64,000 nucleotides of DNA from Viscum album. Taxonomy: Eukaryota > Streptophyta > Magnoliopsida > Santalales > Viscaceae. The notes under the pieces were generated by a model. The model saw only the letters and a list, made by a program, of their open reading frames with translations, had not been told where the DNA came from and searched no databases. The stretch lies in contig OY728137.1 in the NCBI GenBank assembly GCA_963277665.1, positions 1,170,648,670 through 1,170,712,669 on the forward strand. The letters are read 5' to 3'. Shown piece after piece: positions 12,983-23,290 of this stretch; positions within the stretch are counted from its first letter, which is position 1, and every line of letters starts with the position of its first letter. Made by a program: the position numbers and the translations under genes.

Positions 12983-13787
12983 ATCATGATACTATACTTT
13001 ACCCAATGCATTGGAGCGCTATAAGGGCGCCCCCTTCATATACACTTCATTTCATGCATAAGTGTGACACATGGATCATAAAACATAGATTAATAAAAAA
13101 TAATAATTTATTCCATGATAAAGAAATGTGGAATTCATTCTTGAGACTTTTTAATCAATAAGTAAATGTCCATAAAGGCGAATACCCTTGATGGATAAAT
13201 GGGCATGGTATAGATTACACAATGACATTGGCTTAGAAAATCGGTGCGATTTCGGCAGCGTAACGACGTGACATAAGAATTCATAAAAAATGGTTGATGA
13301 GAGAGAAAATGGTTCCTCAAGATATTTAAATGTAATGGACAGTAAGGATGTTATATAGATACATGTCTCAACAATTTTAATGGAATTTATATTCATGATA
13401 CAAAATTATTACTTGAATGTAGAAGAAGAGAGAGAAGTTCCTTTTGGAATTTCGGCATAGTAATGGGTGTACATGGGAGGAATTTAATGAGAGAGAAAGG
13501 GGTATCCCATCATTCAAAAAATAAGAGGGAAGTATGGGGGAGGTTCTAAACCATACCCAACATTCATAATTGAAATTAAAAGGGCAATACAACTTAAAAG
13601 AAAATTGAAAAAAATGAGAAAGGAAGAAAAACCCTTATTTGGAAGTGTGCTTCCCAAGGCTAGAGAGAGGCTTGTGAGGGGCTCCATGGGAGCTTGGGGC
13701 ACCTTGGTAGGATTATAGAGAGAGTAGGGTAGAGGTTGGATGGACTCCATAGGTTTTGAGTGGGGAGGAAGTGGGAGTTTGGGTGGG

Positions 13788-13796
13788 TTTATATAG
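13788..13796 (-). promoter_or_regulatory. TATA box of the 3' LTR
   Basis: The minus strand reads ctatataaa in a pyrimidine- and A-rich context, about 1.3 kb inside the LTR. The equivalent site in the 5' LTR (21483-21494) has changed to ctatatgaa, so the copy that would drive the element is weakened. A 78-codon minus-strand frame (13750-13514) starts 38 bases downstream; its start codon is absent in the other LTR. Confidence 0.6.
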
Positions 13797-15108
13797 GAAA
13801 GGTGAGGGAATTCTTTATTATTTAGGTTTGGGACCCCTTACATTAAATTAATACAAACCACAAACCATCCAATTGTTTTTTCCCATGGTATTTGTAAAAG
13901 GGAATAGGAAAAAAATATTTTATAAGGAAAAAGTCCGAACTTCTTAAAATATTAGGGTTTCTTATGTGGAGGTGAGTCACACTCCTATGGAAATTAATTT
14001 AAAAAGTCAATGTGTTGAATATGTCTTGAGGGGTCCATTAATGCTTTGAAAAGTAAGTCAAAAAATCCCAAAATCACAGTATTATAATTTTAAAACATAT
14101 ATTGGACGAACATAAAGATTATAGTATTTTATTACATCACTATTGGGTCATTATGATGTCATAAAACACATTATATATTTAAACGGTATTTAAATTTTAC
14201 CCAAAAAATTGACTGTCTTAGAAAATAATGAATAATTCACAGTTGGATAATTTCGACGTCCTGATTCCCGAAATGAGATATATTTTATCTAAATAATTTT
14301 CTAAATATGTTAATTTTCACTTTTCAAATAAAAACTGACATTTTTCGAAAATTCACAAGTTTTGACAGAAATGGATTTCAAACCTTAATAAAAATTTTAA
14401 TTGCATTCATAAAATTAAAAGATAATATATATTTAATAAAAATTAATTTAATAATAATAATATTATTTTATTAAAATATTATTTAATTCAAAAATCCCTT
14501 AATTTAATAAAATAAATTTCTTAATTAAATAATAACTAAAAACACCATTTGTACTTTAAAAACTATTTACAATGTATCAAAAAATGACTAGAAATTATAT
14601 TCATTGTTATATAAAAAAAATAATGTACATGAACATAGTACTAATCATTTGTTACATAACCCCTTAAAACAGATGCATAAGATCTAAGGGTAAGGTGTGT
14701 GATGGTGACAGACTCTTGGGGTGGCTCGGATTACATCGCTCGAGTGGTAATTTCAATCAACATCCACTTTTCCCGTAGACGGTCACGTTCGAGCTTGACA
14801 TGATAAAGCTCAACTTGGGCTTGGTTAGGGGAAATTCCCAAAGACTCCACTTATTTTCCGAGCTCTAACAAATGGTCTTCGTATGGGGAAATTCTACTGG
14901 ATGAGTCCATTGCTTCCTTTTTCTTAGTAAATGGGATTTGTTAAAGTCCTATATTTATACTAATCATGTGATCACTGTTCAACAACTATATTAGAAATGA
15001 TCAAAATTCTTAACATAAAACCAAAGAAGTTGACATTTTATATAAACATTAAGAGAAACTTAATTAGATCAAGATGGATTTGCATTAATGAAACTTTGGG
15101 TCATTACA

Positions 15109-15123
15109 ATATTCACCCCTTAA
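15109..15123 (-). promoter_or_regulatory. Polypurine tract (plus-strand DNA primer site)
   Basis: The minus strand reads ttaaggggtgaatat directly before the first base of the 3' LTR, the expected place for second-strand priming. The tract is short, with an AAGGGGTGA core. A related sequence adjoins the LTR of the second element at 49802-49815. Confidence 0.8.
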
Positions 15124-15157
15124 GAAATTTCTCCCTAAAAATTTTCCTTTTCCCACA

Positions 15158-16564
15158 CTAAAACAGATGTGGGTAACTCAGCTTCATCATTTCCTCCAAT
15201 TCCCAAGTCGCGTCTTCAGACTTGTGGTTTCTCCACAACACCTTGACGAGAGGCATTATCTTATTTCATAGAACTTTTTCCCTACGATCTAAGATCTTCA
15301 CTGGTTTTTCCTCATAAGAAAGATCATCTTACAATTGTACCACATTAAAAGAGAGTACATGTGAAGGGTCCTGTATGTACTTATTTAAGAGGGATACATG
15401 AAAGACATCATGTACTTTGTCCATGGCAGGTGGAAGTGCAAGTCTATAGGCCAAAGCCCCAACATGATCAAGAATCTCGAAGGGGCTGATGTACCTTGGA
15501 CTTAACCTTCCTTTCCTTCCAAACCTCATGACCTTCTGCCACGGAGATATGCGTAGAAACACCATATCTCCATCTTTAAACTCAAGGTCTCATCAACGAT
15601 TATCTCCATAACTCTTCTGTCGACTCTAGGATGCCTTGATATGCTGCTGAATGGTTTTCACATTATCCACCATTTCGTCGACCATTTCTGGTCCAAGCAG
15701 CTTACGTTCACCAACCTTATCCCAACATGCCGGTGTTCTACACCTTTTCCCATACATGGCTTCATATGGTGCCATTTGGATGCTCGAGTGTAAACTGTTA
15801 TTATAAGAGAACTCAAACAGAAGAATATGTTGATCCCATCCTCCTTTAAAGTCCATTTAGAACTCTCTCAACATATCCACATGTGTTTGGATAGTTCGCT
15901 CGGATTGGCCATCCGTTTGAGGATGATAGGCCGTACTGAAGTTCAGTTCAATATTCAGAGCATGTTGAAGACTTTTCCAAAACATAGAGGTGAATCTTGG
16001 ATCTCGGCCAACCACAATAGATAGTGGTACTCCATAAAACCTTACCACTTCCCTGATATATATCCGTGCCAGTTGATCCAAAGAGAAATCCTCCCGAATA
16101 GAAATGAAGTGTGCAGTCTTTGTAAGATGATCCACAAAAACCCAGATTGCATTGTTTCCTTTCGATGTCCTTGGAAGTTCGGTGAAAAAGTCAATGGTGA
16201 TGTTCTCCCAGTTCCATTCTGGTATAGGCAATGGATGCATCATCCCCTTAGACTTCTGCCTCTCTTCCTTCACTTGCTAACACACCAGGCACTTTGATAT
16301 ATATTCAGCGATCTCCTTCTTCATATTATCCCACCAAAATTTTTCTCGGAGATCTTGATACATCATTGTGCTCCCTAGGTGAATAGAGAAATTTGAACTA
16401 TGTGCATCATCCAAAAGTTCCTTCTTCAGCTCCAGAAATGATGGAACACATAGTCTTTTCCCAAACCGCACAATTCCTGCTTCATTAACATTAAACTCTA
16501 AGTATTTCCCCTTTTTTGATAGCTTCCACTTTTTCTTGAATTCCCACATCATCCTTTTGAGCAT
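15158..16564 (-). pseudogene. Integrase with zinc domain, core and chromodomain-like tail (decayed)
   Basis: This is the last third of pol, read from 16564 to the TAG at 15160-15158 in one frame (468 codons) with about seven internal stops and no frameshift. The HHCC zinc domain is intact (AHSSNFSIH, then CLVC). The core follows: ITIDFF carries the first acidic residue, and SERTIQT carries the final Glu. The second catalytic Asp, expected 35 residues before that Glu, is Gly (IVVGRDPRF, codon GGC), so strand transfer would be lost even without the stops. MAPYEAMYGKRCRTP and the C-terminal SPRYISPFEIL motif follow. The tail ends LVKVLWRNH, then ATWELEEMM, as in chromodomain-bearing plant elements. 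Two stops near 15331 and 15268 lie between core and tail. Confidence 0.92.
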
Positions 16565-18072
16565 TCTTTAACCATTCCAAAAGAGATGGTTGATCAATCA
16601 TTTGTGAAAGGATTGATGATGTTCCCTTCTTTATGATTCCCACATCCATCTTCATCAAGTCTAAGAAGATTGGATCCTTCTCAATTCTCATCATTGATAG
16701 AATTGTTGGGTCCTTTCTACTTAAGGTATCTGCCACCTTGTTCGATTTCCCATGGTGGTAATGTATTGAATTGTCCTAATCCTTTCATGAGCTCAATCCA
16801 TCTAGTCTGGCGCATATTAAGCTCTTTCTGTGTGAATATATATATTTAAGACTCTTGTGGTCAGTATAGATCTCACATTTCTCTCCATAGAGGTAATGCC
16901 GCCAGATTTTCAAGGAAAAGATCACCGCCGCCAACTCCAGATCATTCGTTGGATGATTTCGCTATGGATTTTCAACTTCCTTGAGGCATAGGATATAACA
17001 TTATCATTCTACATCAGCACACAACCTAAGACCTTATTTGAAGCATCACTAAAAACAACAAAAAGGTCCTCACTTGAGGGTAAGTGAGAACGATCGCAGT
17101 GATAATCCTCCTTTTCAACTCCTTGATGCTTTCAAAACATTCATCACTCCAAGAAAACATTACTCCCTTTCAAGTTATCTTGGTAATAGGTTTGGAAAAT
17201 CGTGAGAAATTTCTCACAAATCGTCGATAATATCCTGCTAACCCCAAGAATCTATGGATATCTGTTACCGATGTTGGCCTCAGCCATCCCTAAATTGCAT
17301 CTGTTTTGGAGGGGGCCACAGATATCCCATTGCTTGTGATGATATGGCCCAAGAACGAGACCTCCTTCAACCAGAACTCACACTTGCTGTACTTTTCAAA
17401 GAGCTTCTCCTTGCGCAATGTCTCTAGTACAGTTTTTAAATGCTCTTCATGATCCTCCTTGGTTTTGGTGTATATTAGAATATCATCTATAAAGACTACC
17501 ACAAATTTGTCAAGGTAATCTATAAAGTCTCTATTCATCATGTCCTTGAATATTGTTGGAGCATTGGTGAGTCCGAAATTCATTACTATGAATTCATAGT
17601 GACCGTACCTTGTACGAAAAGAAGTCTTGGGGACATCTTCCTTCTTCACCCTTACTTGATAATATCCCGACCACAAATCCACCTTGGAGAAGTATTGTGA
17701 TCCACGTAGCTGATCAAACAAGTCATCGATTCATGGGAGAGGATACTTGTTATTTATCGTGATTTTGTTAAGTTCACGATAATCGATGCAAAGCCGCATT
17801 GAATCATCCTTCTTCTTGACGAAGAGGACTGGTGCACCCCATGGTGAATCACTTGGGCATATAAACCAATTATCCATATTCTCCTGTAGTTGTTTCTTCA
17901 GCTCTTCAAGCTCTAAAACAGCCATTCTATATGGATTCATAAATACTATTAGTGCCCTAGGTATATGTTCAATTGAGAACTCAACATATCTTCTTATAGG
18001 AAGACCAGGCAGTTCCTCGGGAAACACATCAGCGAATTCCCTCACAATAGGCATTTATTCAAGGATGGTTTA
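16565..18072 (-). pseudogene. Reverse transcriptase and RNase H (decayed)
   Basis: RT runs from about 18054 ([13 protein letters not shown]) through [15 protein letters not shown] and [12 protein letters not shown], then [13 protein letters not shown] and the catalytic [10 protein letters not shown], to [11 protein letters not shown] near 17330. The catalytic Asp pair is intact. A TGA at about 17728 replaces the expected Arg codon just before the IDDLFDQL motif, a CGA-to-TGA change in the same frame. A TAG near 17290 follows. RNase H covers about 16800-17080 and keeps a catalytic Asp in VVFSDASNKVLGCVLM, followed by a TAG. DHKSLKY lies near 16850. At least one frameshift lies between RT and integrase. 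Three stops separate it from the protease (18055-18072). Confidence 0.93.
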
Positions 18073-18540
18073 TTACTTGGACTCAATCATATGAGCCAGA
18101 TATGCATGCTCATAAGGTAGTAATATCCATGCTTGAGATGATGAAGCAAAATTAGATTCATCTTCCTCCTGACACTTGTAATGAATTGGGGGTCGATTCT
18201 CCATATGGAGTGTGATTTTCCTCTCCCGACAATTTATGTTGGCTCTATATAAGGAAATCCAATCCATGACAAGAATTGCATAAAATTCCACCAAAGGGAG
18301 TATGACGAGGTTCGACAGGAAATTAAATCCATAGACTATAATAGGGGAGGACTTATATTCATGGGATGCAATGATTGCCCCATTTTCCGTACTCACTGAC
18401 ATATTTACTTCCATGATTTGTGGTGGTGTTGGGATTGTTCTACTAAACATTCGAGATATAAAAAAATGTGTAGAACGTGAATAAAAAATTATGTTTTCTA
18501 TTCATGAATGAATAACTAGCGTACCTGTCACCACATCGAT
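18073..18540 (-). pseudogene. Retropepsin-like aspartic protease (active site destroyed)
   Basis: In frame with the zinc-knuckle end of gag and with RT. The downstream part is recognisable: ILVMDWISLYRANINCRERK matches the C-terminal half of plant gypsy proteases. The active-site loop, which should read as an Asp-Ser/Thr-Gly-Ala motif followed by TH.FIS, instead reads FYSRSTHFFIS (about 18486-18454), with Tyr in place of the catalytic Asp and Arg in place of Gly. A TGA lies eight codons before this loop (near 18503). The element therefore could not process its own polyprotein. Confidence 0.88.
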
Positions 18541-19661
18541 TTCGGGGTTCACTTCGGCAGAAGTGATGGCAAAAGCTCTTCCTTGCTGCTTTGTAGGTTG
18601 TTAGTTGTCTCCTAAAACCCTTGGATTAGGGAACTAATTTGAAAAATGACCTAGTTCTTTGAATTTGTAGCATTGAACAACGCGTTGAGGTTCGAATAGA
18701 GTGTTCCTCTCTTCTGTCGTAGCTGTGTGTCTTTCTTGCCGAAAATTAACAGCTAGGTGCCCTTCTCTTCCACACCTGAAGCATTTTCTCATCCCCTTAA
18801 GGCAATTTCCAGGGTGGTTCTTTCCGAACTTTTGGCAAGTGGGGTGCTGGATCTTCTTAGAACTGTTGGATTTATCCATCGGACCACCAGCATTGAATTC
18901 CACCTTATGCTTCTTGTCCCCACGATACCCCTGTGATTCCCCGATCTCCATTTCGACCTTGAGGGAACATCGGACAATTTCCTCATAGCTGTCGAAGTCA
19001 CGGATCGCTAATGCTTTCTGAAAGCTAGGCTTCAGCCCACCAAAGAAGTGGTCAACCTTGCATTTGGGGGTAACGACAAATCCAGAATCATATCTTGCAA
19101 GCCTTGTGATGTTTTCCTCGTACGCTCCAATAGATTCTTCATATTTTTTGTTTGAGGGAAAGGAATTCCCTATCCATCTTAAGCCGGAGGGTGCGTGGAA
19201 AATATTTATCGAAAATCATCTTCCGGAAATCCTTAAATCCCGACACCTTGATATCCTCCTTAGGCTTCGTATATTTGATCAACATCCACCATTGATCAGC
19301 TTCACCCTCCATACGATAAGCATCTAGGAGAACCTTCTCTTGTTCAGAACATTGAAGGATGGAAAAAATAATTTCAATGAAGTTGATCCATTGTTCATCG
19401 ATCATGGGATCGAATGATCCACTAAAAGTAGGAGGCCTTTGTGTCATAAAGCTCTTGAGAGTGACATGTTCTTTCTTGGGGGGGGGGGGGGGTTGAACGT
19501 TCCACATGACCCGTGTTTCTATTAAAAACTTTAGTTAGCTGAGCGAGAAGCATGACAAAGTTCGTGATTCCCACTCCCATTGGATTTGGTATCTCATTAG
19601 TACAGTCATCACACTGATCTTCAAAACAGTTGTTAGCCCGAGTCCTCCTATTACCAGCCAT
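18541..19661 (-). pseudogene. Gag with three damaged zinc knuckles (frameshifted)
   Basis: The start is ATG at 19661 (MAGNRRTR), the first ATG after the primer site and leader. A 15-G run (19478-19492 on plus) shifts the frame. The retrotransposon gag domain follows (QWINFIEIIF, MEGEADQWWMLIKY, FRKMIFDKYFP). A second shift at an A run near 19145 leads into YEESIGAYEENITRLARY and on to MEIGESQG. Three CCHC-type knuckles then occur between about 18850 and 18635, each missing one Cys: CQKFGKNHPGNC, CFRCGREGHLAVNF and CYKFKELGH. TAG and TAA stops near 18634 and 18601 precede the join to protease, which is in the same frame, so gag-pol was probably one long polyprotein. Confidence 0.9.
19478..19492. 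repeat. Fifteen-base G run inside gag
   Basis: The G homopolymer corresponds to a Pro-rich stretch on the coding strand. The gag frames on either side of it differ, so its length is responsible for a frameshift. It could be real slippage or an assembly or base-call error. Confidence 0.9.
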
Positions 19662-20148
19662 TGGATGGAATAAAAGAAAAGTTAGGGGTAAAAAATAAAG
19701 TTTAATCCAAAGAAAAAATCTGAGGACTTATAAATAAACTTTTATTTCCTTAACTCATAACTCTATCGGCGTCAATCTAGGCTTTTCTTGATCTACATTA
19801 TAACATATATTCTTAGGGGATTTTTTTCCCTTAATAAGGGTTCATACTAAGATTGTGAATTTATCAAAACATATCCCCCAGGAGTGTCATAACCAAGAGT
19901 GAAGCAAGGCCCATTGTCGTGCACCACTTCCCGTTCGAGTCCAGCTCAAAGCGGTGTTTTTGGGTTTTACCCCTAGGATACATATGTGCCAGATCCGCCT
20001 CTACCTGTTCGTATCCAGACAGGGATGTATTTGTTTGATAAACCACTTACTCAGTACTTACCAAAACATAGGGATGTTTTTATTACACTTAGTATTGTAT
20101 GTAAGGATTTACTAGGGTTTCCTAATCCCAAAAATAACTAAACGTATC
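19662..20148 (-). other. Untranslated leader between primer site and gag
   Basis: This is the roughly 490-base 5' leader of the gypsy element in minus orientation. A 60-codon open frame (20046-19864) is the only one of note. It resembles nothing I recognise and is probably a chance frame or an upstream ORF. Confidence 0.6.
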
Positions 20149-20159
20149 CTCTGATACCA
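20149..20159 (-). promoter_or_regulatory. Primer binding site for initiator tRNA-Met
   Basis: The minus strand reads TGGTATCAGAG, the classic complement of the 3' end of initiator tRNA-Met. It lies four bases from the end of the 5' LTR (20164). This fixes the element orientation and the LTR boundary. Confidence 0.93.
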
Positions 20160-20163
20160 ACTA

Positions 20164-22803
20164 TGACAACCCTACTTTTATTTCAAACTTAAACATGATT
20201 TATTACATAAAACATAACTTGATACAACATAGAAGATCGAGAGGTTTAGTGTATTTGTGGCTTAAGATCATTACATAAAAACATAAAACATGAAATACAA
20301 CATCTTTATTGAAAACTTCTTTTACATGACCACTACATTCCCTCGCACTTAGCATTGCATGGGATAACCTGAGGACATGCATAAGAAAAAGGTGAGCTAT
20401 AAAGCCTAGTAAGGGAGTACACATGGAATAACATGAGGAGTACAACACATGTTAGACAATAGGCATATCAATAGAGCATAAAATAAACATGAACATAAAG
20501 GCATGATAAAGCATGATAATCATAACATGGAAATGTGGCAACAACACTTAACATGGAATTAGCATGAGCCAAGGCTCATTGCACATAGAGCATGAGTAAA
20601 TCCTCATTGCACATGAAGCACGAGTAAACCCTCATTGCACTTGAATTAGCATGAGTCAACACTCATTGCACATGATGTATCATTATACTATACTTTACCC
20701 AACGCATTGGTGCGCTATAAGGGCGCACCCTTCTTAAACATTTCATTTCATGCATAAGTGTGCCACATGGATTATAAAACATGGATTCATAAAACATAAT
20801 CATTTATTCCACGATAAAGTAATGTGGAATTCATACATGAAACTTTGTACTCAATAAGTAAATGTGAATAAAGGTGAATACCCTTGATGGAGAAATGGGC
20901 ATGGTATCCACTACACAATGACATTGGCTTAGAAAATCAGTGCGATTTCGGTAGTGTAATGGCGTGACATAAGAATTCATAAAAAATGGTTGATGAGAGA
21001 GAAAGGGGTTCATCATCATATTTAAATGTAATGGGCAGTAAGGAGGTCATATAAATACACGTCCCAACAATTGTAATGGAATTTCTATTCATGATACAAA
21101 ATTATTGCTTGAATGTAAAAAAACAGAGAGAAGTTCCTTTTGGAATTTCGGCATTGTAACGGGTGTACATGAGAGGGATTTAATGAGAGAGAAAGGGGTA
21201 TCCCATTATTAAAAAAATAAGAGGGCATTGTGGGTGAGGTGTGAAACCATACCCCAACATTCATAATTGAAATTAAAATGGTAATACAACTTAAATAAAA
21301 TTGACAAAAATGAGAAAGGAAGAAAAACCCTTACATGGAAGTGTGCTTCCAAAGGCTAGAGAGAGGCTTTTGAGAGGCTTCTTGGGAGACTGGGGAAGCT
21401 TGGGAGGATTCTAGAGAGAGTAGGGAAAAGGTTTTAAGAACTCCAATTGTTATGAGTGAGGAGTAAGTGGAAGCATGGGTGGTTTCATATAGGAAAGGTG
21501 AGGGAATTATTTATTATTTTGGTTTGGGACCCCTTACATTAAATTAATCCAAACCACAAACCATCCCATTATTTTTGCCCATGGTTTTTGGTAAAGGGAA
21601 GAGGAAAAAAATATTTTATAAGGCCAAAGTCCAAACTTCTTAAAATATTAGGGTTTCTTATGTGGAGGTGAGTCACACTCCTATGGAAATTAATTTAAAA
21701 AGGGAAGGTGTTGAATATGTCTTGAGGGGTCCATTAATGTTTTGAAAAGTAAGTCAAACAAACCCAAAATCACATTATTATAATTTTAAAACATATATTG
21801 GCCGAAAATAAATATTATAGTATTTTATTACATCACTATTGAGTCATTATGATGTCATAAAACACATTATATATTTAAACGGTATTTAATTTTTACCCAA
21901 AAATATGATTGTCTCAGAAAATTATGAAAAATTCACTGTTGGATAATTTCGACATCCTGATTCTAGAAATGAACTTTATTTTATCTAAATAATTTTCTAA
22001 ACATGTTAATTTTCACATTTGAAATAAAAACCGACATTTATCGAAAATTCACGGGTTTTGACAGAAATGGCTTTCAAACCTTAATAAAAATTTTAATTGC
22101 ATTCATAAAATTATAAGATCATTTATATTTAATAAAAATTAATTTAATAATATTATTATTATTTTATTAAAAAATTATTTAATTAAAAAATCCCTTAATT
22201 TAATAAAATAGATTTCTTAATTACATAATAACTAAAAATAAAATTTGTACTTTAATAACTATTTACAATGTATAAAAAATGGCTAGAAATTATATTCATT
22301 ATTAAATACAAAAAAGAATGTACATGAAGATAGTACTACTTATTTGTTACATAACCCCTTAAAACAGCCGCATATGACCTAAGGGTAAGGTGTGCGATGC
22401 TGATAGACTCTTGGGGTGGCTCAGATAACATTGCTCGAGTGGTAATTTCAATTATCTTCCACTTTTCCCATAGACGGTCACGTTTGAGCTTGACATGATG
22501 AAGCTCAGCTTGGGCTAGGTCAAGGGAAAATCCAAAAGACACCACCTCTTTTCCGAGCTCGGACAAATGGGTTTTTTATGGGGAAATTCTACTAGATGAG
22601 GCCATCGCTTCCTTTTTCTGAGTAAATTGGATTTGTTAAAGTCCTATATTTATAATAATCATATGATCACTGTTCAACGACTATATTAGCAACGGTCAAA
22701 ATTCTTAACATAAAACCAACGAATTTAACATTTTATATAAACATAAAGAGACATTTAATTAGATCAAGAGGGATTTCCATTAATGAAACTTTCGGTGGTA
22801 ACA
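20164..22803 (-). repeat. 5' LTR of the gypsy element (2640 bp)
   Basis: Same length and order as 12469-15108. On the plus strand it runs from TGACAACCCTAC to GGTGGTAACA. It keeps the four hairpin units (about 20561-20680). Several differences from the other LTR are CG-to-TG or CAG-to-TAG changes, for example ttcggcagcg (13253) against ttcggtagtg here (about 20947), as expected after cytosine methylation. Confidence 0.93.
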
Positions 22804-23290
22804 AGAAGAGAGTTTGATTTTCTTAGAATATACCCCTTAGTCAATGCCTCATTTTTAGTAGGGACATACCATACCAACGTGAGTATGATGTGTTCCAAAA
22901 TACTATACAACACTAACATTATATTTTGAAACATGATCTTCCATATAGATAACAATTTTTTTGTAAATATTATATTTTTTATCTTCCTATATACTATGGT
23001 AGTATTTTATGAAGGGAGAAATGATTTTAATGAAATATGAATTTCATTGTTTGATGTATAAGTTGTTTTTTACTCATTTATTTCGTCCCAAATATTTCCA
23101 ATTTAGTATTTGAATCATCTTAGTTAGAGATAATTTTTTTATTTTTAGTTTCAAAAGGATCTTAATTAACTTTCCACTTTTGACAACTATTTTGTCAAGC
23201 TTGTGAGTTTTCATCCTTGATAGAAGACCCCATAGTTAACCGAGGTATTATACCATTTAAAAAATTACGACTCATGAATATAATATTTTT
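22804..23290. other. Spacer between the gypsy element and repeat pair B
   Basis: AT-rich, with no gene or recognised repeat. A short inverted motif (tttgacaactattttgtcaa, near 23178) is the only structure seen. Confidence 0.4.

Larger units (their letters stand above)
12469..15108 (-). repeat. 3' LTR of the gypsy element (2640 bp)
   Basis: Aligns from end to end with 20164-22803. On the plus strand it runs from TGACAACCCTGC to TCATTACA. In element orientation the promoter-like TATA sits at 13796-13788, so U3 would be about 13760-15108 and R-U5 about 12469-13760. Short open frames inside it are chance frames. Confidence 0.93.
12469..22803 (-). mobile_element. Ty3/gypsy LTR retrotransposon (chromovirus, Tekay/Del-like), inactive
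   Basis: Complete layout on the minus strand: 5' LTR 20164-22803, primer binding site 20149-20159, gag, protease, reverse transcriptase, RNase H, integrase, chromodomain-like tail, polypurine tract 15109-15123 and 3' LTR 12469-15108. Integrase lies after reverse transcriptase, which is the Ty3/gypsy order, and the tail after integrase points to a chromovirus. Both LTRs begin TG, end CA and are 2640 bp. In the stretches I compared they differ at roughly one base in ten, so the insertion is not recent. No matching 5-bp target duplication is visible (aagta on the left, agaag on the right). Many stops and several frameshifts make it non-autonomous. Confidence 0.95.

Noticed and set aside
13514..13750. 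Minus-strand frame as a real gene
   Set aside because: It lies inside an LTR, its start codon is missing in the sister LTR, and its content is composition-driven.
15827..19327. Plus-strand frames at 15827-16024, 16073-16297, 17786-18094, 18701-18988 and 19058-19327
   Set aside because: They are antisense shadows of the gypsy integrase, RT and gag, which carry recognisable motifs on the minus strand.
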